Below, piece after piece: positions 16,210 through 25,071 of a stretch of 64,000 bases of DNA. The stretch is from NCBI RefSeq assembly GCF_001425235.1, contig NZ_LMEA01000011.1:372001-436000 (forward strand). Direction: 5' to 3'. Below the pieces are notes generated by a model. The model saw only the letters and a program-made list of their open reading frames with translations. It made no database searches and was not told the DNA's origin. Source of the DNA: Devosia sp. Root413D1. Lineage in GTDB: Bacteria > Pseudomonadota > Alphaproteobacteria > Rhizobiales > Devosiaceae. Position 1 is the stretch's first letter. Every line of letters begins with the position of its first letter. A program made the position numbers and the translations under genes.

Positions 16210-17523
16210 ATGACAGGTATCAATCGCATGATGGCCGGGATCGGCCTGGGGGTCGCGATGACTGCCGGGGCGCTCGCGCCTCTTACTGCTTATGCGCAGG
16301 ACACCATCAAGGTGGGCGTGCTCCACTCGCTGTCAGGGACGATGGCGATCTCGGAGACCACCCTGAAGGATACCATGCTCTTCCTCATCGATGAGCAGAA
16401 CAAGAAGGGCGGCGTGCTGGGCAAGAAGCTCGAGGCCGTCGTGGTCGACCCTGCGTCCGACTGGCCGCTGTTCGCCGAGAAGGCCCGTGAGCTGATCGCC
16501 GTCAACGGGGTTGCCGCCGTGTTCGGCTGCTGGACCTCGTCATCGCGCAAATCGGTCCTGCCGGTGTTCAAGGAACTGAACTCGATCCTCTTCTACCCCG
16601 TGCAGTACGAGGGCGAAGAATCCGAAAAGAACGTGATCTACACCGGCGCCGCGCCAAACCAGCAGGCCATCCCCGCCGTCGACTACCTGATGAGCGAAGA
16701 AGGCGGCTCCGTGAAGCGCTGGGTGCTCGAAGCCACCGACTACGTCTACCCGCGCACCACCAACAAGATCCTCGAGCAGTACCTCAAGGACAAGGGCGTG
16801 GCGCCTGAAGACATCAAGATCAACTACACCCCGTTCGGCTTCTCCGACTGGCAGACTGAAGTCGCCGCCATCAAGGAGTTCGGCTCGGCCGGCAAGAAGA
16901 CCGCCGTGGTCTCGACCATCAACGGCGACGCCAACGTGCCGTTCTATAAGGAACTGGGCAACCAGGGCATCTCGGCCGAGGACATCCCGGTCGTCGCCTT
17001 CTCGGTCGGTGAAGAAGAGCTCGCCGGCATGGACACCTCGGCCCTCGTCGGTCACCTCGCCGCCTGGAACTACTTCCAGTCGGTGGAGAACGAGGCCAAT
17101 GCCGAGTTCATCAAGAACTGGCACGCCTATATCGGCAACGACAAGCGCACCACCAACGATCCGATGGAAGCGGCCTATCTCGGCTTCCAGCTCTGGGTGC
17201 AGGCGGTCGAAAAGGCCGGCACCACCGATACCGATGCGGTGCTCAAGGCCATTGTCGGGCTCGAAGTGCCGAACCTCACCGGTGGCACTGCCAAGGTTCT
17301 GCCCAACCACCACCTGACCAAGCCCGTGCTGATCGGTGAGATCCAGGCCGACGGCCAGTTCGAAACCGTGTGGCAGACCGAAGGCGACGTGCCGGGCGAT
17401 GCCTGGTCGGACGTCTTGCCGGAAGACAAGGGCATCGAAGCCGACTGGACCGATCCGCTGACCGGTTGCGGCCATTTCGACACCGCCACCAAGACCTGCG
17501 GCGCTGCTCCGGCAGCCATGTAA
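16210..17523 (+). CDS. urtA: Urea ABC transporter, substrate-binding protein
   Basis: 437 residues with signal peptide MAGIGLGVAMTAGALAPLTA cut near YAQ. The mature protein has the type I periplasmic-binding fold of the UrtA/AmiC group (IKVGVLHSLSGTMAISE, VFGCWTSSSRKSVLPVF, FYPVQYEGEESEKNVIYTGA, NDPMEAAYLGFQLW). It captures urea in the periplasm for UrtBC. GGAGG lies just before the ATG. It is first in a urt-ure run on the plus strand, downstream of an RpoN promoter. Confidence 0.96.
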   Translation: MTGINRMMAGIGLGVAMTAGALAPLTAYAQDTIKVGVLHSLSGTMAISETTLKDTMLFLIDEQNKKGGVLGKKLEAVVVDPASDWPLFAEKARELIAVNGVAAVFGCWTSSSRKSVLPVFKELNSILFYPVQYEGEESEKNVIYTGAAPNQQAIPAVDYLMSEEGGSVKRWVLEATDYVYPRTTNKILEQYLKDKGVAPEDIKINYTPFGFSDWQTEVAAIKEFGSAGKKTAVVSTINGDANVPFYKELGNQGISAEDIPVVAFSVGEEELAGMDTSALVGHLAAWNYFQSVENEANAEFIKNWHAYIGNDKRTTNDPMEAAYLGFQLWVQAVEKAGTTDTDAVLKAIVGLEVPNLTGGTAKVLPNHHLTKPVLIGEIQADGQFETVWQTEGDVPGDAWSDVLPEDKGIEADWTDPLTGCGHFDTATKTCGAAPAAM

Positions 17524-17606
17524 TCCGCGACAATCCGGCGACGGCGGCTCTCCGCCGTCGCCCCCACTCGATGACGCCCCAATTCTCCGGCGATAGAGCG
17601 ACCACG

Positions 17607-19220
17607 ATGGCCACCCGATTCCTGACTCTGATTGCCTTCCTGCTCGCTGTAGCTCTCGCCCCCCTGCCCGCCCTCGCCCAGGACGATTTCGCTGCTCAGC
17701 TCAACGGGCTGGGGCCGGGCAGTTTTGCCGACCGCACCAAGGCCATGGATGTGCTGGTCGCCACCGGCGACGAACGCGTACCGCCGGTGCTGCAGGCGCT
17801 GAGCGACGGCAACCTCTACATTCGCGAATCCGACGGCAAGGTGGTGATCGCCACCAAGGCCGCCGGCGGCCTGGCGGTGACCGACCCGGTCGATGGTGCC
17901 GATCTCGGCGTCCTGCCGAGCGGCGAGCTCGAAAAAATCAAGACCAACAATGGCCTGCGCGGCAAGATCCGCACCGCCATCGGCAAGCTGACGCTCTTGA
18001 GCCCCGACCAGCCGACCCGGCTGTCGGCGGCGCAAAGCGTGCTGAAGAACGCCGATCCGGCAATGCTCGAGCTGCTCGACCAGGCGATATCAGCTGAGGC
18101 GGACGCCGGCATCAAGAGCACCATGCAGATGGCGCGCGCCGTGATCGTCTTGAAGACCGATGCCTCGCTGGAAGACAAGCGCGCCGCCGTCGATCTGGTC
18201 GTGGCGCAGAACAACCGGGCCGCGCAGACCGTGCTGCGCAACACGCTCGACACCGCGCCCGACGAGCTGAAGCCGACGATCCAGACCGGCATCGACTCGA
18301 TCGGCCGCACCCTCGCCGTTTGGGACGTCGGCCAGAACCTGCTCTACGGTCTCTCGCTGAGTTCGGTGCTGCTGCTCGCCGCCATCGGCCTCGCCATCAC
18401 CTTCGGCGTGATGGGCGTCATCAACATGGCGCATGGCGAAATGGTGATGCTGGGAGCCTACACCACCTACGTCACACAGCTGGTGATCCAGTCGGTGGCG
18501 CCGGGGCTGATGGAGTATTCGCTCGCCTTCGCGGTCCCCGCTGCCTTCCTGTTCACCGCGCTGGTCGGCGTCGGCATCGAGCGGGGCATCATTCGTTGGC
18601 TCTACGGCCGGCCGCTCGAAACCCTGCTCGCCACCTGGGGTCTGTCCCTGGTGCTGCAGCAGCTGGTCCGCACCATTTTCGGCCCCACCAACAAGCTGGT
18701 GCAGCCGCCGCAATGGATGAGCGGCACGTTCGAGTTGTGGAACCTGAGCTTCACCTGGAACCGGCTCTGGATCATCGTCTTCGCCATCGCCGTGTTCATC
18801 GCGCTGCAGATCATCCTCAACCGCACGCCGCTGGGCCTGCAGATGCGGGCAGTGACGCAGAACCGCCGCATGGCCTCGGCCATGGGCATCCGCACGCCGT
18901 TCGTCGACGCCATGACCTTCGGGCTGGGCTCCGGCATTGCCGGCATGGCCGGTGTGGCGCTGAGCCAGATCGACAACGTCTCGCCCAATCTCGGCCAGGG
19001 CTACATCATCGACAGCTTCATGGTGGTGGTGTTCGGTGGTGTGGGGAACCTGTGGGGCACGCTGATCGGCGCGCTATCGCTCGGCGTCGCCAACAAGTTT
19101 CTCGAGCCCTATGCGGGGGCGGTGCTGGCCAAGATCGCCATCCTGATCCTCATCATCCTGTTCATCCAGCGGCGACCAAGGGGGCTGTTCGCACTCAAGG
19201 GCCGGGCGGTGGAGTCGTGA
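17607..19220 (+). CDS. urtB: Urea ABC transporter permease UrtB
   Basis: 537 residues. A signal peptide (RFLTLIAFLLAVALAPLPAL, cut near AQ-DD) and a periplasmic helical extension of about 220 residues are typical of UrtB and absent from the related LivH. The C-terminal ~300 residues are the permease: AIGLAITFGVMGVINMAHGE, MRAVTQNRRMASAMGI and VVVFGGVGNLWGTLIGALSL. With UrtC it forms the membrane channel. An ATG at 17571 is an alternative start, but the signal peptide favours 17607. A 184-base gap containing a long palindrome separates it from urtC. Confidence 0.94.
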   Translation: MATRFLTLIAFLLAVALAPLPALAQDDFAAQLNGLGPGSFADRTKAMDVLVATGDERVPPVLQALSDGNLYIRESDGKVVIATKAAGGLAVTDPVDGADLGVLPSGELEKIKTNNGLRGKIRTAIGKLTLLSPDQPTRLSAAQSVLKNADPAMLELLDQAISAEADAGIKSTMQMARAVIVLKTDASLEDKRAAVDLVVAQNNRAAQTVLRNTLDTAPDELKPTIQTGIDSIGRTLAVWDVGQNLLYGLSLSSVLLLAAIGLAITFGVMGVINMAHGEMVMLGAYTTYVTQLVIQSVAPGLMEYSLAFAVPAAFLFTALVGVGIERGIIRWLYGRPLETLLATWGLSLVLQQLVRTIFGPTNKLVQPPQWMSGTFELWNLSFTWNRLWIIVFAIAVFIALQIILNRTPLGLQMRAVTQNRRMASAMGIRTPFVDAMTFGLGSGIAGMAGVALSQIDNVSPNLGQGYIIDSFMVVVFGGVGNLWGTLIGALSLGVANKFLEPYAGAVLAKIAILILIILFIQRRPRGLFALKGRAVES

Positions 19221-19234
19221 GTTTCGTGCACAAG

Positions 19235-19381
19235 GCCCCCTCACCCGGCGCTGCGCGCCGACCTCTCCCCCTCGGGGCGCTACCGCGTCCCCCAGGGAGA
19301 GGTGGCGTGGAGGCGAGATCGCGCCACAGCGCCACCTCTCCCTCTGGGGGAGAGGTCGGCCGAAGGCCGGGTGAGGGGGCC
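19235..19381. repeat. Palindromic element family B inside the urt operon
   Basis: The left arm CCCCCTCACCCGGCGCTGCG / CGCCGACCTCTCCCCCTC pairs with the right arm GGGGGAGAGGTCGGCCGAAG / GCCGGGTGAGGGGGCC, around a loop of about 60 bases with smaller stems. It fills the space between urtB and urtC and could work as a transcript hairpin that lowers expression of downstream genes. Confidence 0.85.
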
Positions 19382-19404
19382 TCTCTTCTGACGGGTGCCG
19401 ACCA

Positions 19405-20580
19405 ATGCTGACCCAAATGCTGTTCCGCGCCCTCGACAAGAAGGCCATGTGGCTGGTCGCGGCGCTGGTGTTCATCGCCATCGCCATTCCGGTCGCCAAC
19501 CTGGTGATCCCCGAGGGCAACCCGCTGCACCTGCCCAACTATATGGTGCCGCTGCTCGGCAAATATCTGAACTATGCGCTGCTGGCGCTCGCCCTCGATC
19601 TGGTCTGGGGCTATTGCGGCATCCTCTCGCTCGGTCACGCCGCGTTCTTCGCGCTCGGCGCCTATGCCATGGGCATGTACCTGATGCGCCAGATCGGGGC
19701 GCGCGGCGTCTACGCCAATCCGGTGCTGCCCGACTTCATGGTGTTCCTCAACTACAAGGACCTGCCCTGGTTCTGGCACGGGTTCGACCTGTGGTGGTTC
19801 GCCTTCCTGATGGTGCTGTTCGTGCCGGGCCTCCTGGCCTTCGCCTTCGGCTGGTTCGCCTTCCGCAGCCGCGTCACCGGCGTCTACCTCTCGATCATCA
19901 CCCAGGCGATGACCTATGCCCTGCTGCTCGCCTTCTTCCGCAACGATCTCGGGCTCGGCGGCAATAACGGGCTCACCGACTTCAAGGATATCCTCGGCTT
20001 CAACGTGCAGGCAGCGACCACCCGCGCCGGGCTGTTCGCCGCCTCGGCACTGGCTTTGGCGCTGGCGGTGATCATCTGCTCGGCCATCGTCAATTCGAAG
20101 CTCGGCAAAGTCATGGTCGCGGTGCGCGACGCCGAAAGCCGCACCCGCTTCCTCGGCTGGCGCCCGGAGAACGTCAAACTCTTCGCCTTCGTCGTGTCAG
20201 CGGTGCTGGCCGGCATAGCCGGCGCGCTCTACACGCCGCAGGTCGGCATCATCAACCCGGGCGAGTTCGACCCTGCCAACTCGATCGAAGCGGTGATCTG
20301 GGTCGCCGTCGGCGGCCGCGGCACGCTGATCGGCCCGATCATCGGCGCGGTGCTGGTCAATGCCGGCAAGTCGGTGTTCACCGGCGCTTTCCCCGATTTC
20401 TGGCTCTATTGCCTCGGAGGCCTCTTCATCTTCGTCACCCTGTTCATGCCCAAGGGCATTGTCGGGCTGTTCCAGAAACTCAAGCCTCGCAAGGGCAAGG
20501 AAGCGAGCTCGGCCGCCGAAGCCGGCGAGGATCCATCCACCCTGCCGCAGCCCAAGCCCGTGCCGGAGCCCGCCGAATGA
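19405..20580 (+). CDS. urtC: Urea ABC transporter permease UrtC
   Basis: 391 residues, a LivM-type inner-membrane permease with about ten hydrophobic segments. Family features include LALDLVWGYCGILSLGHAAF, GRNNGLTDF-like GGNNGLTDFKDILGF, VAVRDAESRTRFLGW and IWVAVGGRGTLIGPIIGAVL. The C-terminus is a Lys/Pro-rich cytoplasmic tail. The stop overlaps the urtD start (ATGA). Confidence 0.95.
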   Translation: MLTQMLFRALDKKAMWLVAALVFIAIAIPVANLVIPEGNPLHLPNYMVPLLGKYLNYALLALALDLVWGYCGILSLGHAAFFALGAYAMGMYLMRQIGARGVYANPVLPDFMVFLNYKDLPWFWHGFDLWWFAFLMVLFVPGLLAFAFGWFAFRSRVTGVYLSIITQAMTYALLLAFFRNDLGLGGNNGLTDFKDILGFNVQAATTRAGLFAASALALALAVIICSAIVNSKLGKVMVAVRDAESRTRFLGWRPENVKLFAFVVSAVLAGIAGALYTPQVGIINPGEFDPANSIEAVIWVAVGGRGTLIGPIIGAVLVNAGKSVFTGAFPDFWLYCLGGLFIFVTLFMPKGIVGLFQKLKPRKGKEASSAAEAGEDPSTLPQPKPVPEPAE

Positions 20581-21326
20581 CCGACAAATCCGGCACCATG
20601 CTCTATCTCAACGGCGTCTCCGTCTCCTTCGACGGCTTCAAGGCGCTGAACCATCTGTCGATCATCGTCCACCCGGGCGAGATGCTGGCGATCATCGGCC
20701 CGAACGGCGCCGGCAAGACCACCATGATGGACATCATCACCGGCAAGACTCGCCCCGATGACGGCGAAGTCTACTTCGACGGCCGCACCGACCTCACCAA
20801 GCTCGACGAAGCGCAGATCGCCAATCTCGGCATCGGCCGCAAGTTCCAGAAGCCGACAGTGTTCGAGAGCCACACCATCTGGGATAACCTGGTGCTGGCG
20901 CTGAAGCGGCCGCGCAGCGTGCTGGCCGCCCTGCTCTATTCCGAGAGCGCTGAGGACAAGGCGCGCATCGAGGAAATCCTCGACACCGTCCGCCTCACTG
21001 CACGCAAGGACGAACTCGCCGCCGACCTTAGCCACGGCCAGAAGCAGTGGCTGGAGATCGGCATGCTGCTGGCGCAGGACCCGAAGCTGCTGCTGGTCGA
21101 CGAGCCGGTCGCCGGCATGACCGATGCCGAAACGGTCGAGACGGCAAAGCTGCTCAAACAGATCGCCAAGACCCGCTCGGTGGTCGTCGTCGAACACGAC
21201 ATGAGCTTCGTGCGCGAACTCGGCACCCGCGTCACCTGCCTCGCCGAGGGCTCGGTATTGGCCGAGGGCTCGCTCGACCAGGTGAGCGCCAACCCGATCG
21301 TCATCGAGCGGTATCTCGGGCGATGA
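20577..21326 (+). CDS. urtD: Urea ABC transporter ATPase UrtD
   Basis: 249 residues, LivG-type ATPase. Walker A is GPNGAGKTT, the signature is LSHGQKQWLEIG, and Walker B is LLLVDEPVAGM, followed by VVVVEHDMSFV with the switch His. It powers urea import with UrtE. The start overlaps the urtC stop by four bases. Confidence 0.95.
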   Translation: MTDKSGTMLYLNGVSVSFDGFKALNHLSIIVHPGEMLAIIGPNGAGKTTMMDIITGKTRPDDGEVYFDGRTDLTKLDEAQIANLGIGRKFQKPTVFESHTIWDNLVLALKRPRSVLAALLYSESAEDKARIEEILDTVRLTARKDELAADLSHGQKQWLEIGMLLAQDPKLLLVDEPVAGMTDAETVETAKLLKQIAKTRSVVVVEHDMSFVRELGTRVTCLAEGSVLAEGSLDQVSANPIVIERYLGR

Positions 21327-21406
21327 TGATCAGTTGCAGTAACCTCCGTACCTCTTCAATATCCCCGGCGATCACGCGACCGAAGGCGCGGCTTGGGGAT
21401 AGTGGA

Positions 21407-21937
21407 ATGCATATTCTGGCAATTGTCGTCGGCATCATTGCTGCCGCGGGTGTGTGGTATTGGCGCGCCAAGGCGGCCAAGGAGGTGGTCGACGACGTCG
21501 GAAGCGTGGTCGGCCGGGTCCAGGGCCGCATCCGGATGAACAATTTCAGGAAGAAGGCGGAGGGCTCGGCGCTCGCCTCGATCGAAGACCCGGCGCTTGC
21601 TGCGGCGGTGTTCCTCCACGCGCTCGCCAACGAGAAGCGCGACGCGCTGCATCTTGCCGAACCGAGGATCCGTGAAGAGCTCGGCCGGATCGTCGCGGAT
21701 ACCGACCTCGACGAGGTCGTCTCCTACGCGCAATGGGCGGCTCGCGATGTCGCCGATGCACGCGATGTGGTGCGCCGCTTCAAGCCGCTGTGGCGGCAGA
21801 AGCTGACGCGCGAGGAGCGCGCCGATCTCATCGTTATGGCCGAGACCATCGCCGGTCTCGGCGAAGGCGACGACCACAACCAGAAGCTGACTCTCGTGAC
21901 GCTGCGTACAGCTTTGGGCCCGGAGCAGAACCGATGA
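21407..21937 (+). CDS. TerB-like membrane-anchored protein within the urt operon
   Basis: 176 residues. An N-terminal hydrophobic anchor (HILAIVVGIIAAAGVWYW) precedes an all-helical domain with a TerB-like pattern: DPALAAAVFLHALANEKRD in the first half and REERADLIVMAETIAGLGEG followed by LVTLRTALG in the second, each an acidic helix-loop-helix. It lies between the two transporter ATPase genes and overlaps the urtE start by four bases, so it is co-translated with the transporter. A frame from 21323 (ATGA overlap with urtD) would add 28 residues. The TerB assignment is my inference; the role is unknown. Confidence 0.7.
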   Translation: MHILAIVVGIIAAAGVWYWRAKAAKEVVDDVGSVVGRVQGRIRMNNFRKKAEGSALASIEDPALAAAVFLHALANEKRDALHLAEPRIREELGRIVADTDLDEVVSYAQWAARDVADARDVVRRFKPLWRQKLTREERADLIVMAETIAGLGEGDDHNQKLTLVTLRTALGPEQNR

Positions 21938-22638
21938 CCACCGCCCTTTCCATCCGTGACATCGGCCTCCACTACGGCGCGGCGCAAGCCTTGCGTGGCA
22001 TCAGCATCGAGGCGAAGCCCGGACGGATCACCGCTGTGCTCGGCCGCAACGGCGTCGGCAAATCCTCGACGCTGCGCGCCGTCACCGGCATCAACAACAT
22101 TTCCTCGGGCGAGATCGTCTTCAACGACGAGGTGCTGAAGAAGGCCCCGCCCTATAAGCGGGCCAGGCTCGGCATCGGCTACGTGCCGCAGGGGCGCGAG
22201 GTTTTCCCGCTGCTGACGGTCAAGGAGAACCTCGAAACCGGCTACGCACCGCTGAAGGCGGCCGAACGCAATGTGCCGGATTACATCTACGAGCTGTTCC
22301 CGATCCTCAAATCGATGCTTGGCCGCCGCGGCGGCGACCTCTCAGGCGGCCAGCAGCAGCAGCTCGCCATCGGCCGTGCCCTGGTGACGCGGCCCAAGGT
22401 GCTGGTGCTCGACGAGCCGACCGAGGGCATCCAGCCCTCGATCATCAAGGATATCGGTCGGGCGCTGCAGTTCCTGCGCGACCAGAAGGGCATGACCATC
22501 CTCCTGGTCGAGCAGTACCTGGACTTCTGCCGCGAGATCGCCGACGACATCTACATCATGGATCGCGGTGAAATCATGCATTCGGGCCCCGCTACCGACC
22601 TCGACCTCCCCGAGGTGCGCCGGCATCTTATGGTGTAG
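21934..22638 (+). CDS. urtE: Urea ABC transporter ATPase UrtE
   Basis: 234 residues, LivF-type ATPase. Walker A is GRNGVGKSS, the signature is LSGGQQQQLAIGRAL, and Walker B is VLVLDEPTEGIQPSI with the switch His replaced by Q in LLVEQYLDF as usual in LivF/UrtE. GYVPQGREVFP is a typical Q-loop segment. It pairs with UrtD. Its start overlaps the stop of the TerB-like gene. Confidence 0.95.
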   Translation: MTTALSIRDIGLHYGAAQALRGISIEAKPGRITAVLGRNGVGKSSTLRAVTGINNISSGEIVFNDEVLKKAPPYKRARLGIGYVPQGREVFPLLTVKENLETGYAPLKAAERNVPDYIYELFPILKSMLGRRGGDLSGGQQQQLAIGRALVTRPKVLVLDEPTEGIQPSIIKDIGRALQFLRDQKGMTILLVEQYLDFCREIADDIYIMDRGEIMHSGPATDLDLPEVRRHLMV

Positions 22639-22670
22639 GGAACGCGTGTCCTCACTTCCGGTGCGAGCTG

Positions 22671-22780
22671 CCCCCCACCCCTGTCCCCTCCCCCCAAACA
22701 GGGGGAGGGAGACGCCGGCACGGGCGCTGGTGTTTTGGTCTCCTGCCCCCCTTGGGGGGAGAGGACAGGGGTGGGGGGCC
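22671..22780. repeat. Palindromic element family A, copy 3
   Basis: CCCCCCACCCCTGTCCCCTC and the inverse GAGGACAGGGGTGGGGGGCC flank a central stem and loop. Outer flanks GGTGCGAGCTG and CGGCCACCGG extend the pairing. It occupies most of the 168 bases between urtE and ureD, separating the transporter genes from the urease genes. Confidence 0.9.
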
Positions 22781-22806
22781 GCGGCCACCGGCTCCCGAGG
22801 CGAGCC

Positions 22807-23622
22807 ATGAACGCCGTCTCCCCGACCATCCGCCACCAGCGCGCCCGCGGCGTCGGCCGCATCGCCACCCAGGTGCTCGACGGCCGCACCCGCCTGACCA
22901 CTCTGTACCAGGAGGGCTGCGCCAAGATCCGGCTGCCGCATACGCATGACCCGAGCCTGCAAGCCGTACTGATCAACACCGCCGGCGGGCTGACCGGCGG
23001 CGATGACGTTGCCTGGGAAGCCAAAGCCGCGCCCGGCGCCAGGATGGTGCTCACCACCCAGGCCTGCGAACGGGTCTATCGCTCGCTCGGCGACGATGCC
23101 TCGGTCAGCACCCGGCTCGAGGTCGGCGCCGGGGCGCATCTCGACTGGCTGCCGCAGGAGACCATCCTCTACGAAGGCGGCCGGCTCAGCCGCAGCCTCG
23201 AGGTCGACCTCGCTCCCGACGCCAGTTTCTTCGCCATCGAGGCGATCATCCTCGGCCGCGAGGCCATGGGCGAAGCCGCTCGTGGCGCCCGGCTCACCGA
23301 TACCTGGCGCATTCGCCGCGGCGGCCGGCTGCTCCATGCCGAAGCGACGCGGCTGAGCACCGATCCGCTCGAGCGCGACGGTCTGTCGCTGCTGGCCGGC
23401 GCCGGCGCTTTCGCCACCCTGCTCTATGTCGGCGCCGATGCCGAGCGAAAGCTCGATCCGGTCCGCCCGCTCATCACCGGCGAGGCGGCCGCCAGCGTCA
23501 TCGGCGAGCGTCTCGTCGTCCGCGCCATGGCGCCCTCAGGGCTTGCGCTGCGCCGGATCATCACCCCAATAATCGCAAAGCTCTCCGGCGCCGGCACCCT
23601 GCCCCGCCTCTGGCATTTGTGA
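22807..23622 (+). CDS. ureD: Urease accessory protein UreD
   Basis: 271 residues, the normal UreD length. Family motifs are LINTAGGLTGGDD, LTTQACERVYRS, LDWLPQETILYEGGRL and AIEAIILGREAMGE. UreD is the platform that binds urease apoprotein and receives the UreF-UreG complex for nickel insertion. The ATG at 22807 follows CGAGCC; the reading frame upstream passes through the palindrome and is not coding. Confidence 0.93.
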   Translation: MNAVSPTIRHQRARGVGRIATQVLDGRTRLTTLYQEGCAKIRLPHTHDPSLQAVLINTAGGLTGGDDVAWEAKAAPGARMVLTTQACERVYRSLGDDASVSTRLEVGAGAHLDWLPQETILYEGGRLSRSLEVDLAPDASFFAIEAIILGREAMGEAARGARLTDTWRIRRGGRLLHAEATRLSTDPLERDGLSLLAGAGAFATLLYVGADAERKLDPVRPLITGEAAASVIGERLVVRAMAPSGLALRRIITPIIAKLSGAGTLPRLWHL

Positions 23623-23655
23623 GCATGAATCGCATGGCTTCCTTCACCACCGATG

Positions 23656-23797
23656 TCATCCCGGCGCAGGCCGGGATCCATCTCTCCGCCGGCGCTGGCG
23701 GCGCCATGGATTCCCGCCTTCGCGGGAATGACACGGGGGTTGTGGCGCGAGCCTGTGCTAGCACCACAGCCGTCATCCCCGCGAAGCGGGGATCCAG
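23656..23797. repeat. GTCATCCC-type palindromes (family D), copy 2
   Basis: GATGTCATCCCGGCGCAGGC pairs with the inverse ending CGCGGGAATGACAC around a short loop with its own stem (GCCGGCGCTGGCGGCGCC). A separate half-element, CGTCATCCCCGCGAAGCGGG, follows at 23771-23797. All lie between ureD and ureA. Confidence 0.8.
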
Positions 23798-23832
23798 TGC
23801 CCCGCGCACGACACTACCGTAGGAACCTCCGC

Positions 23833-24135
<303 letters not shown>

Positions 24136-24140
24136 GCGAC

Positions 24141-24452
24141 ATGGCTCTCATCCCAGGCGAAATCACCACCGTCCCCGGCGACATCGAGCTTAATGTCGGC
24201 GCGCCGCAAATCACCCTCGAGGTCGCCAACACCGGCGATCGGCCGATCCAGGTCGGCTCGCATTACCACTTCTACGAGACCAATGCGGGCCTGAGCTTCG
24301 ACCGCGAAAAGGCCCGCGGCATGCGGCTCGATATCGCCGCCGGCACCGCCGTGCGCTTCGAGCCGGGACAGGCCCGCGAGGTGCGGCTGGTGCCGCTCTC
24401 GGGCAACCGCATTGTCTACGGCTTCCAGCAGAAGGTGATGGGGAAGCTCTAG
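24141..24452 (+). CDS. ureB: Urease subunit beta
   Basis: 103 residues. [54 protein letters not shown] and [19 protein letters not shown] are the classical UreB sequence. The usual ureC neighbour does not follow directly; it begins 1.7 kb later after three other genes, two of them on the opposite strand. Confidence 0.97.
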   Translation: MALIPGEITTVPGDIELNVGAPQITLEVANTGDRPIQVGSHYHFYETNAGLSFDREKARGMRLDIAAGTAVRFEPGQAREVRLVPLSGNRIVYGFQQKVMGKL

Positions 24453-24556
24453 ATCCTTTTCACCGTTCAAGTGGAACGGCGAAAAGGATCTAAGTCATTG
24501 TTTTTGTTGCGCTTTCGAACCGGAAAAGTCTGCAACTTTTCCTGAAAGCACTCTAA
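24441..24556. repeat. Rhizobiales-type intergenic mosaic element after ureB
   Basis: The hairpin AGATCCTTTTCACCGTTC / GAACGGCGAAAAGGATCT (24451-24491) abuts the ureB stop. It is followed by TTGCGCTTTCGAACCGGAAA, AGTCTGCAACTTTTCCTGAA and AGCACTCTA, which resembles in order the intergenic palindromic units with GGAAAA...CACTTTTCCTG...CTCTA seen in rhizobia and Brucella. The hairpin may also end the urt-ureB transcript. Confidence 0.6.
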
Positions 24557-24575
24557 CGCGGCGCATCCAGACACG

Positions 24576-24606
24576 AAAAGGCCGGGCATCGAGCCCGGCC
24601 CTTCGT
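24576..24606 (-). terminator. Terminator of the 104-residue secreted gene
   Basis: GGCCGGGC pairs with GCCCGGCC across ATCGA (24580-24600). Read on the minus strand it is followed by TTTTCGTG, just beyond the stop at 24623. It would also block readthrough from ureB on the other strand. Confidence 0.75.
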
Positions 24607-24622
24607 GTGGAACAGGGAGTGG

Positions 24623-24937
24623 TTAGCCCTGGACCAGGATGGTCACGTCGGTCGCATCGGTACCGGTGATGCCCACGACGTCGTCAAGCGTCGCGCCGAA
24701 GCTTTCGAGCTGAGCGAGCAGCGCCGGGCTGCCCTGGATACGGGCCTTCAGCGAGTCGAGATCGACCTCTTGATAGCCCGGGCTCAGAGGATTGAGCTCG
24801 GCAGCGGTCACGGCCTTGAAGCTGACCGTCGTCGCCGAGGTCAACGCGTCCATTGCGCTGCCTTCGGCCGCCATGGCCAGGCCGGCGGTCGAAAGTGTAA
24901 GGGCGGCGGCGACTGCAATAGCCTTGAGATTCAACAT
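24623..24937 (-). CDS. Small secreted protein, possible member of the four-protein family
   Basis: 104 residues. Signal peptide LKAIAVAAALTLSTAGLAMA cut near AAE. The mature 80 residues contain VSFKAVTAAELNPLSPG, DSLKARIQGSPALLAQLESF and DDVVGITGTDATDVTILVQG. The spacing and pattern of the last 65 residues resemble the C-terminal domain of the two secreted proteins at 11998-15004 (NDVVAVQRKGGQLVVYVY), but without the two Cys. GGAG lies nine bases before the ATG. It runs opposite to the urease genes. Function unknown. Confidence 0.75.
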   Translation of the reverse strand: MLNLKAIAVAAALTLSTAGLAMAAEGSAMDALTSATTVSFKAVTAAELNPLSPGYQEVDLDSLKARIQGSPALLAQLESFGATLDDVVGITGTDATDVTILVQG

Positions 24938-25071
24938 CTTTTATCTCCATTGGTCATAAAACCACACTGGGGATACGCATGAAGTGGGCAGAGGTTTCCC
25001 CATGCCCGTTCACACTATTTTGCGCGCCCTGCACGGGAACCCGCCCTCAGGGATCGTGCGAAACCTTACGA

